From contig NZ_JAJJJF010000001.1 of assembly GCF_022458745.1 (NCBI RefSeq), positions 868,001-932,000 of the forward strand: DNA of 64,000 nt, written 5' to 3'. Numbering within the stretch: the first letter of the stretch is position 1; every line of letters starts with the position of its first letter. Below the pieces are notes generated by a model. It saw only the letters and a program-made list of their open reading frames with translations, had not been told where the DNA came from and did not search any database. The position numbers were made by a program, and so were the translations under genes. The stretch is from Bacillus piscicola. Lineage in GTDB: Bacteria > Bacillota > Bacilli > Bacillales > Marinococcaceae. This document shows, in pieces, positions 52,839 through 60,089 of the stretch.

Positions 52839-53804
52839 ATGAAGCCTTACGTTTTTATTACACGCCGCATGCCGGCTGCCATTGTTGAAATGATCGAAAG
52901 AGAGTGCGAAGTGTCGATGTGGGAAGAGGAAGAAACCCCGGTCCCGGATGAGATTTTGGCACGTGAAATAAAACGAGCGGACGGTATTTTCTGTAATGTT
53001 TCGGATACGATCACCAAAGAAATGATAGACGGCGCAGAACGGCTAACGATCATTGCGACGATGGCTGTCGGCTATAACAATATCGACATAGAAGCAGCCG
53101 CAGCTCGTGGTATTCAGATTGCCCATACACCAGGTGTACTGACAGAGACGACGGCGGACCTTACGTTTGCTCTATTAATGGCTGCGGCAAGAAGACTTCC
53201 GGAAGGCATGGAGGCTATTAAGAATGATGAGTGGGGGGCGTGGGCTCCTTTCTTTTTAACAGGCCAGGACATTCATCATTCTCGTCTCGGAATTATTGGC
53301 ATGGGCCGAATCGGTGAAGCGGTCGCCAGAAGAGGAAAAGGATTCTCAATGGAGGTTGTGTATCATAATCGCTCGAGAAAGCATGAGGCGGAGGAAGCGA
53401 TAGGTGTGCGGTACCAGGAGCTCGATGAACTGCTGGAAACGTCAGATTTTGTATGCTTGACAGCACCGTACACGAATGAAACTCATCATTTAATGAATGC
53501 GGAGGCGTTTAAAAAAATGAAAGACAGCGCCATTTTTGTCAACACGTCACGCGGTAGTACGGTCGATGAGAAAGCATTATTCACTGCGCTGAAAAACGGT
53601 GAAATTCGCGGAGCGGGTCTTGATGTTTTTGAGCAGGAGCCTATCTCCTCGTCTCATCCTCTTCTCTCACTCCCTAATGTTACGCTGTTGCCGCATATTG
53701 GCAGTGCCAGTGAAAAAACAAGGTGGAGGATGGCTGAAATGACAGCTAACCATGTTCTTCAAGGCATACGAGGAGAGGCGCTCGACCATCCGGTGAAGGA
53801 ATAA
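52839..53804 (+). CDS. D-2-hydroxyacid dehydrogenase (glyoxylate/hydroxypyruvate reductase type)
   Basis: A 321-residue NAD(P)-dependent enzyme. The Rossmann motif LGIIGMGRIGEAVARR is near 148-163; the catalytic triad is Arg in VNTSRGSTVDE, Glu in DVFEQEP and His in LLPHIGSAS. It resembles B. subtilis YvcT, which reduces glyoxylate, hydroxypyruvate or 2-ketogluconate. GAGAGGAG precedes the ATG. A hairpin follows at 53811. Confidence 0.92.
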   Translation: MKPYVFITRRMPAAIVEMIERECEVSMWEEEETPVPDEILAREIKRADGIFCNVSDTITKEMIDGAERLTIIATMAVGYNNIDIEAAAARGIQIAHTPGVLTETTADLTFALLMAAARRLPEGMEAIKNDEWGAWAPFFLTGQDIHHSRLGIIGMGRIGEAVARRGKGFSMEVVYHNRSRKHEAEEAIGVRYQELDELLETSDFVCLTAPYTNETHHLMNAEAFKKMKDSAIFVNTSRGSTVDEKALFTALKNGEIRGAGLDVFEQEPISSSHPLLSLPNVTLLPHIGSASEKTRWRMAEMTANHVLQGIRGEALDHPVKE

Positions 53805-53810
53805 CAGGAG

Positions 53811-53864
53811 AATGCATTTCCCAGTGCTGTGCATGGCGCCAGTATCTGGGGAATGCATATGTTT
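53811..53864 (+). terminator. Hairpin after the dehydrogenase gene
   Basis: ATGCATTTCCCAG (53812-53824) pairs with CTGGGGAATGCAT (53846-53858) with one mismatch, followed shortly by GTTTTT. Confidence 0.6.
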
Positions 53865-53938
53865 TTATGAACTTTCTGAAGGGATTCATCTTACAAAGAA
53901 AGGAGGGGCAGGTAATGAAAATGAAAAGCTCTCACAGT

Positions 53939-55171
53939 CTATTTATAATGTCCGCCTATTTTTTGAGCGCGCAGTTTTGCCTGCCCTGCTGTTGTCAGAG
54001 AGGAAGCATGCAAGATGGCGGCGCTTCCGTAACGCGATTTCAGGCTGTCGACAGTCCGATTTAATGTTTCCCGGTCTTGTACAGGGTGAAAAAGATTTAG
54101 TTGCCGATACGTGTCCGGTATAAGCTGATCGAGGGTCACCCCCACACTGCGGACTGGATAACCGCCCCAGTGCTTGTTGAATAACTCAGCAGCTGATTCG
54201 TATATCATTTTTCCGTCATTCGTGTAGTCCGGCAGTTTCTGCTGACGATGAAAACCAACTGAATCATGAACGTTTTGGCCACCGGCCCCTGCAGAAACCG
54301 TCATACCCATATACCCATTGGCCCGCGTGCGGCGTGCCACTTCCTCACTTAACTCCCGCAGTACGACTTTTATTTCTTTCCACGTATTATAGTCACGGGG
54401 AAGTGTCATACGATGCCCGATACCTTTCTGGTGGATATGAGTGGAAACAGTAACAGGAGACGGATCCCACCCGTGAGCCGTGCGCCACAGTAATTCTCCA
54501 TTCACTCCCCAGCGTTTTTTCAGCTGTTCTGCTGGAAAATGTGCAAGCTGGCCGATGGTGCGGATGCCCATGTTCCGTAAATGATCATCCATGCGGCGCC
54601 CCACCCCGAACATTTTTCCGATAGGGAGAGGCCACAGCGTTCCCGGAATATTTTCTTCCGTGAGGGTAAAAATGCCGTTCTTGTTCTTTTTAGCGAAATG
54701 ATCGCAGGCCATTTTTGCCAGCACTTTCGTGGAACCGATTCCGACACGGGCATTGACCCCAAGCATTCTTTTGATGTGTCTTTTCATACGTTTGGCAGCT
54801 TGGAATGCACTTTCGGACGACAGTTTCAAAGAGTGTGTCATTTCTACGAAAATCTCGTCCACACTGTAGGGTTCCACCTCATCACTGAACGACTCCAAGG
54901 CAGCGGCAATTTCGATCGAGGCGTTGATGTAGGCTTGCATGTGCGGTTTGATCACGACAAGATCGGGGCATTTATTTTCAGCCTCCCATAGCGCTTCTGC
55001 AGTCTGAATGCCCCACCTTTTAGCAATAGGACAAGCGGCCAGAATAACGCCGCTTCGGATCTTCGGGTCACCTGCGACAACGACAGGTTGATGATCGAGC
55101 CCGCCGTGATACACTTTTTCCAAGCTGGCATAGAAAGACTGCATATCCACCAAAAATATAATGCGTTCCAT
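53939..55171 (-). CDS. Y-family DNA polymerase (YqjW/UvrX type), SOS-regulated
   Basis: A 410-residue translesion polymerase. The palm begins FLVDMQSFYAS with the first catalytic Asp at residue 9, and the second site is PYSVDEIFVEM near 101-111. The helix-hairpin-helix region KMFGVGRRMDDHLRNMGIRTI and a little-finger domain follow. The wording VVVAGDPKIRSGVILAACP is typical of the YqjW/UvrX group rather than DinB. It copies damaged DNA with low fidelity. A textbook LexA-box promoter lies upstream. GGAGAG precedes the ATG. Confidence 0.93.
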   Translation of the reverse strand: MERIIFLVDMQSFYASLEKVYHGGLDHQPVVVAGDPKIRSGVILAACPIAKRWGIQTAEALWEAENKCPDLVVIKPHMQAYINASIEIAAALESFSDEVEPYSVDEIFVEMTHSLKLSSESAFQAAKRMKRHIKRMLGVNARVGIGSTKVLAKMACDHFAKKNKNGIFTLTEENIPGTLWPLPIGKMFGVGRRMDDHLRNMGIRTIGQLAHFPAEQLKKRWGVNGELLWRTAHGWDPSPVTVSTHIHQKGIGHRMTLPRDYNTWKEIKVVLRELSEEVARRTRANGYMGMTVSAGAGGQNVHDSVGFHRQQKLPDYTNDGKMIYESAAELFNKHWGGYPVRSVGVTLDQLIPDTYRQLNLFHPVQDRETLNRTVDSLKSRYGSAAILHASSLTTAGQAKLRAQKIGGHYK

Positions 55172-55210
55172 ATCCTATCTCTCCAAAAGTAAAGGTTATA
55201 ATGTATTTTT

Positions 55211-55239
55211 AGTATATGCGAACGTACGTTCATTTACAA
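55211..55239 (-). promoter_or_regulatory. LexA (DinR)-controlled promoter
   Basis: Minus strand: -35 TTGTAA (55234-55239), 17-base spacer, -10 TATACT (55211-55216). The spacer is filled by TGAACGTACGTTCG (55219-55232), matching CGAACN4GTTCG in all but one base. LexA bound there would block RNA polymerase until SOS induction. Confidence 0.9.
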
Positions 55240-55365
55240 CCGGTGATATATCCCAAGATTCTGCAGAAACTGTTATGCAGCATTCCATCGCCGATGATAC
55301 AATGATAATAACAAATCAATTAATGGTGCCGAAAAAACACACCGTCGTAAGAAGGAAGAGTGACA

Positions 55366-56124
55366 ATGATTGATGCGCATCTTCATTTAGATCAGTATGA
55401 CAATATTGATTTCCTAGTGGAAACCTGGCAGCAGGGCGGAGTCCAGAAAGTGGCAGCAGCAGCAAGTGATTTAGCTTCCTCGTACCGCATATTGGAGCTG
55501 AAAGAACGTTTTCCTGCATTTATATTGGCAGGGGTCGGGTTTCATCCTGAAAGAGAGATTCCGAAAAGAAAAGAAATAGAAGAGTGGAAACGTTTAGTCC
55601 AGGCAGAGCGCCACAGTATTTCTTTTGTCGGTGAGATCGGCCTTCCTCATTACGAGTTAGCCGCCCTCCCGGATACCTTAGACGATTATGCCGAGGTGTT
55701 GACAGAATACTTAGAAACAGCGGGTAACCATGATTTGCCCGTTGCGCTGCATGCCGTTCATGACAAAGCAACCATTGTTTATAATTTATTGCAACGTAGT
55801 TTTCCTGCCGTGCGAGCACATTTTCACTGGTTAAAAGCGCCATCTCCCATCGCTCAGGAAATGATCGATGCAGGATACTATGTCTCGGTCACCCCAGAAG
55901 TGTGTTACCGGAAAAGAGACCAGCAGTTGGCTGCCATGATTCCAGATACGCAGCTGTTGATCGAAACAGACGGTCCCTGGCCATTCCAAGGTCCTTTTGC
56001 CGGGAAAAAAACGACCCCGCTTTTGTTGCCTGATATCATTTCTTTTCTCGCGACACAACGGAAAACAAGCTACCGGTATGTTAGAGAACAAACGCAGGCC
56101 AATACTTTATCGCTATACGTTTGA
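55366..56124 (+). CDS. TatD-family metal-dependent hydrolase
   Basis: A 252-residue amidohydrolase-fold protein. Metal ligands: IDAHLHLDQYD at the N-terminus, Glu in SFVGEIGLPHYE, His in VALHAVHDKA and FHWLKAPS, and Asp in LLIETDGPWPFQGP. TatD proteins are deoxyribonucleases or 3'-5' exonucleases; this divergent branch could act elsewhere. ATG 55366 is placed by GAAGGAAGA; a GTG two codons earlier is too near that site. Confidence 0.85.
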   Translation: MIDAHLHLDQYDNIDFLVETWQQGGVQKVAAAASDLASSYRILELKERFPAFILAGVGFHPEREIPKRKEIEEWKRLVQAERHSISFVGEIGLPHYELAALPDTLDDYAEVLTEYLETAGNHDLPVALHAVHDKATIVYNLLQRSFPAVRAHFHWLKAPSPIAQEMIDAGYYVSVTPEVCYRKRDQQLAAMIPDTQLLIETDGPWPFQGPFAGKKTTPLLLPDIISFLATQRKTSYRYVREQTQANTLSLYV

Positions 56125-56177
56125 GGGGAAAAAGACGCGGGAAAGAAATAGAACAAACAAGAAGAGGGGGCATATCG

Positions 56178-56462
56178 ATGAAGCTGGATCATGTATATAC
56201 AGAGAACAATGATGAAATTCACTTCGATACCGGAGAACTGACAGTGGAAGAAAATAATCCAGAAAATTGGTCAGCGGTCTTATACGGAGTCGAGAATCAA
56301 CGTTTATTTACAGATGCGCTGCGAAATAATACTAAGGAACATTTGACTTTTGAAACGAATGAAGGAACGATGTACGGACTTGTAGAAGTAGAGGCATTTG
56401 ATTCTGCCGGCGATGAAAATGTTGTGAATGTCAAAGGGACTGGCCATCTGAATGGCTACTAA
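56178..56462 (+). CDS. Conserved-looking hypothetical protein
   Basis: A 94-residue acidic protein, MKLDHVYTENNDEIHFDTGE at the start, with several predicted beta strands (SAVLYGVENQRLFT, HLTFETNEGTMYGLVEVEAF) and a GTGHLNGY end. AGAGGGGG precedes the ATG. It resembles small beta-sandwich proteins of unknown role. No family recognised. Confidence 0.65.
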   Translation: MKLDHVYTENNDEIHFDTGELTVEENNPENWSAVLYGVENQRLFTDALRNNTKEHLTFETNEGTMYGLVEVEAFDSAGDENVVNVKGTGHLNGY

Positions 56463-56557
56463 TGAACGAGGACATAGTGCTGACAGAGGGAATTTATTTT
56501 AAAAACAGGGCATATTTGGTACAGTAAGGGTAGCTAGATAAATGAGGAGGTGATGGG

Positions 56558-56890
56558 GTGGCTGATGAAAAGCAAGAGTTGGTCGAACGAATAGAGGCAG
56601 AACTCGAAAATGACGTCATCGATCCAGAACTCGGGGTGGACGTCGTTAATCTTGGTCTCATTTACGGCATTGATCTGGATGACGAGAAGAACGTAAAGGT
56701 AACGATGACACTTACTTCGATGGGCTGTCCGCTTGCTGGCACCATTGTAAGTGACATAAAAACTGCTTTAAAGGATTTGCAGGAGTTTAAAGAAATAAAT
56801 GAGGTCGATGTGGAAATCGTCTGGGATCCGCCGTGGGATAAAAGTAGAATGTCCCGCTATGCGAAAATCGCTCTCGGCGTACATGAATAA
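56558..56890 (+). CDS. MIP18/DUF59 Fe-S assembly factor (YitW/SufT-like)
   Basis: A 110-residue protein. The DUF59 pattern is plain: VIDPELGVDVVNLGLIYGI, MTLTSMGCPLAGTI with the conserved Cys, and VWDPPWDKSRMS at the end. The family helps deliver Fe-S clusters to target enzymes; B. subtilis YitW is the close relative. GTG start with GAGGAGG upstream. A terminator follows. Confidence 0.92.
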   Translation: MADEKQELVERIEAELENDVIDPELGVDVVNLGLIYGIDLDDEKNVKVTMTLTSMGCPLAGTIVSDIKTALKDLQEFKEINEVDVEIVWDPPWDKSRMSRYAKIALGVHE

Positions 56891-56925
56891 CACGAGAACA
56901 ACTCCTAATTGAGACGGATCAGAAG

Positions 56926-56976
56926 AACAGACAGATCGCTCGCTCTAAGCAAGAGAGAGTGACTGTCTGTTTTTTG
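56926..56976 (+). terminator. Terminator of the DUF59 gene
   Basis: AACAGACAG and CTGTCTGTT pair at the base of an interrupted stem whose upper part pairs CGCTCTA-type sequence with GAGAG; six T follow. Confidence 0.75.
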
Positions 56977-57043
56977 TTTGAAAAACGTTTAAAGCCTTCT
57001 CCGCTGCGGTATAGGTATAAGTGAAGGAGGCTTTCACCATACA

Positions 57044-57232
57044 ATGATGGGCTATCACGCAAATCAATTGCCAGAAATTCTTGAGAAGAGCATGCAGCGA
57101 GAACACGGAGTAACGAGAGTAGAGTACAAAGAAAGCATAAAGAAGAAGGTGGATGTCGAGCAGAAACGGGAAGTCAGCTATAAGAAAAACAAAGCAATCA
57201 GTGCGGATGTCCAGTCGTGGATATTTAAGTAG
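57044..57232 (+). CDS. Small charged protein of unknown function
   Basis: A 62-residue product MMGYHANQLPEILEKSMQRE, then KKVDVEQKREVSYKKNKAIS and an end DVQSWIFK. Rich in Lys and Glu, probably helical. GAAGGAGG lies 13 bases upstream, a long spacing; the second ATG (57047) is an alternative. It is followed closely by another tiny gene. No family recognised. Confidence 0.55.
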   Translation: MMGYHANQLPEILEKSMQREHGVTRVEYKESIKKKVDVEQKREVSYKKNKAISADVQSWIFK

Positions 57233-57256
57233 ACGTTGATGCAGGAGGAAAACTAG

Positions 57257-57343
57257 ATGGTAAAAAAGGCACTGAAAACATTTGTTATCGGTTTTGTTTT
57301 AAAAAAAGGGAAACAATGGATCATGCAAAAGAGAAGAAGATAG
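57257..57343 (+). CDS. Tiny 28-residue basic amphipathic peptide
   Basis: MVKKALKTFVIGFVLKKGKQ followed by WIMQKRRR. A hydrophobic core of about eight residues is flanked by Lys/Arg. AGGAGG sits eight bases before the ATG, a near-ideal site. It lies 24 bases after the previous small gene and probably shares its transcript. It may be a membrane-associated peptide. No family recognised. Confidence 0.5.
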   Translation: MVKKALKTFVIGFVLKKGKQWIMQKRRR

Positions 57344-57377
57344 GAAGAGGGGATGTACCAAAAATTGGGGCATCCCC

Positions 57378-57530
57378 TTACTTAAAGAACTTTCGCAAAA
57401 GTTTACCGCTTTGTCTGCCTGCCACACGCCGCGCGACGCGCTTTCCAATCGTGCCGCGCTTTGCCGCATTCACATCCCCTAGAATTCGTGAGACGAGGTA
57501 AAGGATACGGCGGATCTTATTAATGTTCAC
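57378..57530 (-). CDS. Small basic protein, 50 residues
   Basis: Starts MNINKIRRILYLVSRILGDV, then NAAKRGTIGKRVARRVAGR and an end KLLRKFFK. It is strongly basic with two likely amphipathic helices. GTG start with GGAGGG upstream. The look (short, Arg/Gly-rich, IRR-LYL-RILGDVNA start) is one I associate with small conserved proteins of Bacillus, but I cannot name it. Its stop faces the tiny gene at 57257. Confidence 0.65.
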   Translation of the reverse strand: MNINKIRRILYLVSRILGDVNAAKRGTIGKRVARRVAGRQSGKLLRKFFK

Positions 57531-57616
57531 GTTTCATCCCTCCAGTGATACTAATATACCACAGGAGAAGGGGAAGGGTACGCAGTACAATGGTGTATAT
57601 CCCATGACGCGACCTA

Positions 57617-58447
57617 TCAGCGATGTGTTATTCGTTTTTTATGAATATGGGCGTTAATTTCGCCGCCGATGACGAGCGCAAGTCCGGTTAAGAATAGCCA
57701 CAACATAAGCGCAATAACCCCACCTAGACTTCCGTAGGTGGATGAATAGTTGCTGAAGTTGGTGACATAGAAGGAAAAGCCATAAGAGACAGCAAGCCAC
57801 ATCAGCATCGCTGCGACTGCCCCTGGCAGGACATAGCGGTAAGTAAGTTTTTTATATGGAGCCAGGAAGTACAAGACAGAAAGAATAGAGATCATAACGA
57901 GAACGGTGACGATCCATCTCATCATTTGCAAAACATCTTGCAAGGCACCGGGAAGAAAGATATAGCGTGAAATAGTATGTAAAATGAGTTCGCCAAAAAT
58001 AGAAAGAGCAAAGATGACGATAAAAGATGCCATGAGTCCAATCGTCAATAAAATGGACAAGGATCTTGTTTTCCAAAAAGGACGCGGCTCCTCCACGTCG
58101 AATGCTTGGTTCATTGCCCGTATGAAAGCGTTCACTCCTGAAGAGGCGGACCAAAGCGTTCCAATAATACCAAATGTCAAAAGCCCCCGGTTCGTTTCCG
58201 AAACGATAGAGAAAACATTCTCCTGAACCATATCGGCAGTTTCTTGCGGAAGCAGCGTATCGATGAACTGCATCAGTCGGTCGATGTCCATAGAAAAGTA
58301 AGGGAGTACCGCTAAAAATAAAATGATCATCGGAAATAATGAAAGCATGTAGAAGAAAGCTTGTTCAGCTGCAAGCCCGGTAATACGGTCATCTATTATA
58401 TCTTTTATAAATGCTTTGGCAGTACCATATAATTCCCAAAATGACAA
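57617..58447 (-). CDS. YihY/BrkB family membrane protein
   Basis: A 276-residue protein with about six helices. AEQAFFYMLSLFPMIIL near 26-42, GTLWSASSGVNAFIRAMNQAF near 97-117, and SYGFSFYVTNFSNYSSTYGSLGGVI near 210-234 are family landmarks. Once called ribonuclease BN; now considered a membrane transporter or envelope protein of uncertain role. GAGAGTGC region precedes the start. Monocistronic. Confidence 0.9.
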   Translation of the reverse strand: MSFWELYGTAKAFIKDIIDDRITGLAAEQAFFYMLSLFPMIILFLAVLPYFSMDIDRLMQFIDTLLPQETADMVQENVFSIVSETNRGLLTFGIIGTLWSASSGVNAFIRAMNQAFDVEEPRPFWKTRSLSILLTIGLMASFIVIFALSIFGELILHTISRYIFLPGALQDVLQMMRWIVTVLVMISILSVLYFLAPYKKLTYRYVLPGAVAAMLMWLAVSYGFSFYVTNFSNYSSTYGSLGGVIALMLWLFLTGLALVIGGEINAHIHKKRITHR

Positions 58448-58546
58448 GGCGCACTCTCCTTTTCACTTTTTCTCAGTTACTTCTAACAGGCGGGATCCTA
58501 GGAGATTTCATCTCAGCTATGATTAAATATAAGGACATTTTTCTAT

Positions 58547-58585
58547 AGAAGAGGCCGCTAAAAGGTAATCTCAGCGGCCTCTTCC
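58547..58585 (-). terminator. Terminator of the DUF1540 gene
   Basis: AAGAGGCCGCT and AGCGGCCTCTT enclose a 13-base loop; T-rich on the minus strand. Confidence 0.8.
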
Positions 58586-58586
58586 A

Positions 58587-58748
58587 TTAATATTCTTGTG
58601 CTTTTACAAATGTTCTACAGTCGGTTTCTTGAGAGGTTGCAGCTTCTTCGCCTGTGTGGCTGATGACATAAATGGAGTCAGCTGCACAGTGGTTGCCCTC
58701 AGCCCAGTAATGACAATTGTTCACTTCACATAATACATCCTGCGCCAT
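58587..58748 (-). CDS. DUF1540 domain small Cys-rich protein
   Basis: A 53-residue product: AQDVLCEVNNCHYWAEGNHC, then AADSIYVISHTGEEA and ETDCRTFVKAQEY. The C-x4-C-x8-C ... C spacing with NCxYW is the DUF1540 pattern, probably a zinc-binding fold seen in sporulating Firmicutes. GAGGGGGGTGA is upstream of the ATG. Confidence 0.82.
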   Translation of the reverse strand: MAQDVLCEVNNCHYWAEGNHCAADSIYVISHTGEEAATSQETDCRTFVKAQEY

Positions 58749-58824
58749 GAACTCACCCCCCTCGCAATATAGCTTCGGTTGCAGAGAGGGAGATCATACA
58801 GTGAAATGCTGGTAATCCCTTTTT

Positions 58825-59229
58825 CTATCCTATCGTTTTTTCTTTCATTAAGAACTGTTCTAAAGCGAGTTGGGCTTTTTTGGCTAAACTGATGCTGGCA
58901 CCAACTCGAAGACATTCTTCAATAAACTCCGGATCCTCATCCCGGCAAGGCTTCCCTGTGCTGTGCAAACGCCAGTGAACCAGTTCGTGTAAAAGTGATT
59001 TCAATACCGCGTCTTTGGAACGTCCTGCATTCCGTTTTGCACTCATTTGAATCGTTCTTTCTCTTGTCTTACGGTCATATATAAAAACAGCATTCTGTTG
59101 TATCCAGTCATCATCAACAAGTTCAATGTTGTCTGTATAGTCAATTCCCCAATGCTTTTGACTCATCTCGTTAGCCAATTCGTACAAATCCTGTACTGCA
59201 AAGTTCCCCTTAATTGTTTCGTTCCCCAA
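58825..59229 (-). CDS. SprT-like zinc protease-like protein
   Basis: A 134-residue protein with the metal site LLHELVHWRLHSTGKP near 83-98 (HExxH type) in a SprT-like domain. MSQKHWGIDYTDNIELVDDDW precedes it. The C-terminal zinc ribbon of full SprT proteins is absent. Family members degrade DNA-protein crosslinks in eukaryotes, but the bacterial role is unclear. TTG start with GGAAGAGG just upstream. Confidence 0.82.
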   Translation of the reverse strand: MGNETIKGNFAVQDLYELANEMSQKHWGIDYTDNIELVDDDWIQQNAVFIYDRKTRERTIQMSAKRNAGRSKDAVLKSLLHELVHWRLHSTGKPCRDEDPEFIEECLRVGASISLAKKAQLALEQFLMKEKTIG

Positions 59230-59552
59230 AAGACCTCTTCCTTTGTTGTTAAAATTGAACTACACATACATAGTACCACAATGGACATAGGGAGAAAGGG
59301 AAAAATGGGATTTTTTCTCAGCTAATGAACAGCAAGTATGCATGAATGAAGCTTATTTCCACACTTTCACATAGTTTTATAGATTATTTAAGGTATATTT
59401 CACCGTTCGTTTATAGTGCACCGTTAGAAGGTATGGTATAATTCTGAAAGTCAACGTGATTAGTGTAAGGATTTTCTAAAAAATGAACGGAAGAAATGTA
59501 ACATTACATGTATAATTTGAAGAGCTAGTCTTTAAGCTAGGGGGCTTACAAT
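59230..59552 (+). promoter_or_regulatory. tagD promoter region
   Basis: Two -10 hexamers are seen: an extended TGGTATAAT (TATAAT 59437-59442) and TATAAT at 59511-59516. The second is preceded by the palindrome ATGTAA-CA-TTACAT (59496-59509), which contains TGTAA/TTACA elements like those bound by PhoP or WalR at teichoic-acid promoters. Neither promoter has a good -35, as expected for activator-dependent starts. The regulator assignment is a guess. Confidence 0.45.
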
Positions 59553-59951
59553 ATGAAGAAGATTATAACCTATGGAACATTTGATCTGCTGCACTGGGGG
59601 CATATCAATTTGTTGAAACGGGCGAAATCCTATGGCGATCATCTTACTGTCGCCATTTCCACCGATGAATTTAACGAAATGAAAAATAAAAAAGCGTATT
59701 ATTCATACGAACAGCGCAAAATTATTTTAGAAGCGATCCGATATGTGGATGAAGTTATCCCGGAGAAAACATGGGAACAGAAAGCGAAAGATATTACAGA
59801 ACACAATATTGATGCGCTTGTTATGGGAGATGACTGGAAAGGGAAGTTTGACCATCTCCGCTCCTATTGTGATGTGATATACTTGCCAAGAACTGCTAAC
59901 ATCTCGACTACAAAAATTAAAAAAGAATTGTTGCTTGTTAACGCGTATTAA
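59553..59951 (+). CDS. tagD: Glycerol-3-phosphate cytidylyltransferase TagD
   Basis: A 132-residue nucleotidyltransferase. The HxGH motif is His14-Trp-Gly-His17 in TYGTFDLLHWGHINLL, and RTANISTTKIKKEL near 113-126 is the second signature. It makes CDP-glycerol from CTP and glycerol-3-phosphate for wall teichoic acid. GGGGG lies seven bases before the ATG. It opens the tag cluster and is followed by a hairpin terminator that may set the ratio with downstream genes. Confidence 0.97.
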   Translation: MKKIITYGTFDLLHWGHINLLKRAKSYGDHLTVAISTDEFNEMKNKKAYYSYEQRKIILEAIRYVDEVIPEKTWEQKAKDITEHNIDALVMGDDWKGKFDHLRSYCDVIYLPRTANISTTKIKKELLLVNAY

Positions 59952-59982
59952 GAAATAAAAATGTTATACTCAGCATAGTTTT

Positions 59983-60016
59983 AAAAAAGAGAGGTCATTC
60001 ACTCTCTCTTTTTTTG
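59983..60016 (+). terminator. Terminator of tagD
   Basis: AAAAAAGAGAG and CTCTCTTTTTTT (extended with one more CT) enclose an eight-base loop. Confidence 0.8.
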
Positions 60017-60089
60017 TTTAATACCATTAACAAAGTATATACTAAAGTAAGCATGTATTTTTTGGCGTAAGAAGGGTATTGAGTGTGAC

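Noticed and set aside
53915-54064. 49-residue plus-strand frame with a strong AAAGGAGGGG site
   Set aside because: Most of it lies antisense over the 3' end of the Y-family polymerase and the Cys-rich product looks accidental; kept only as a note because the ribosome site is unusually good.
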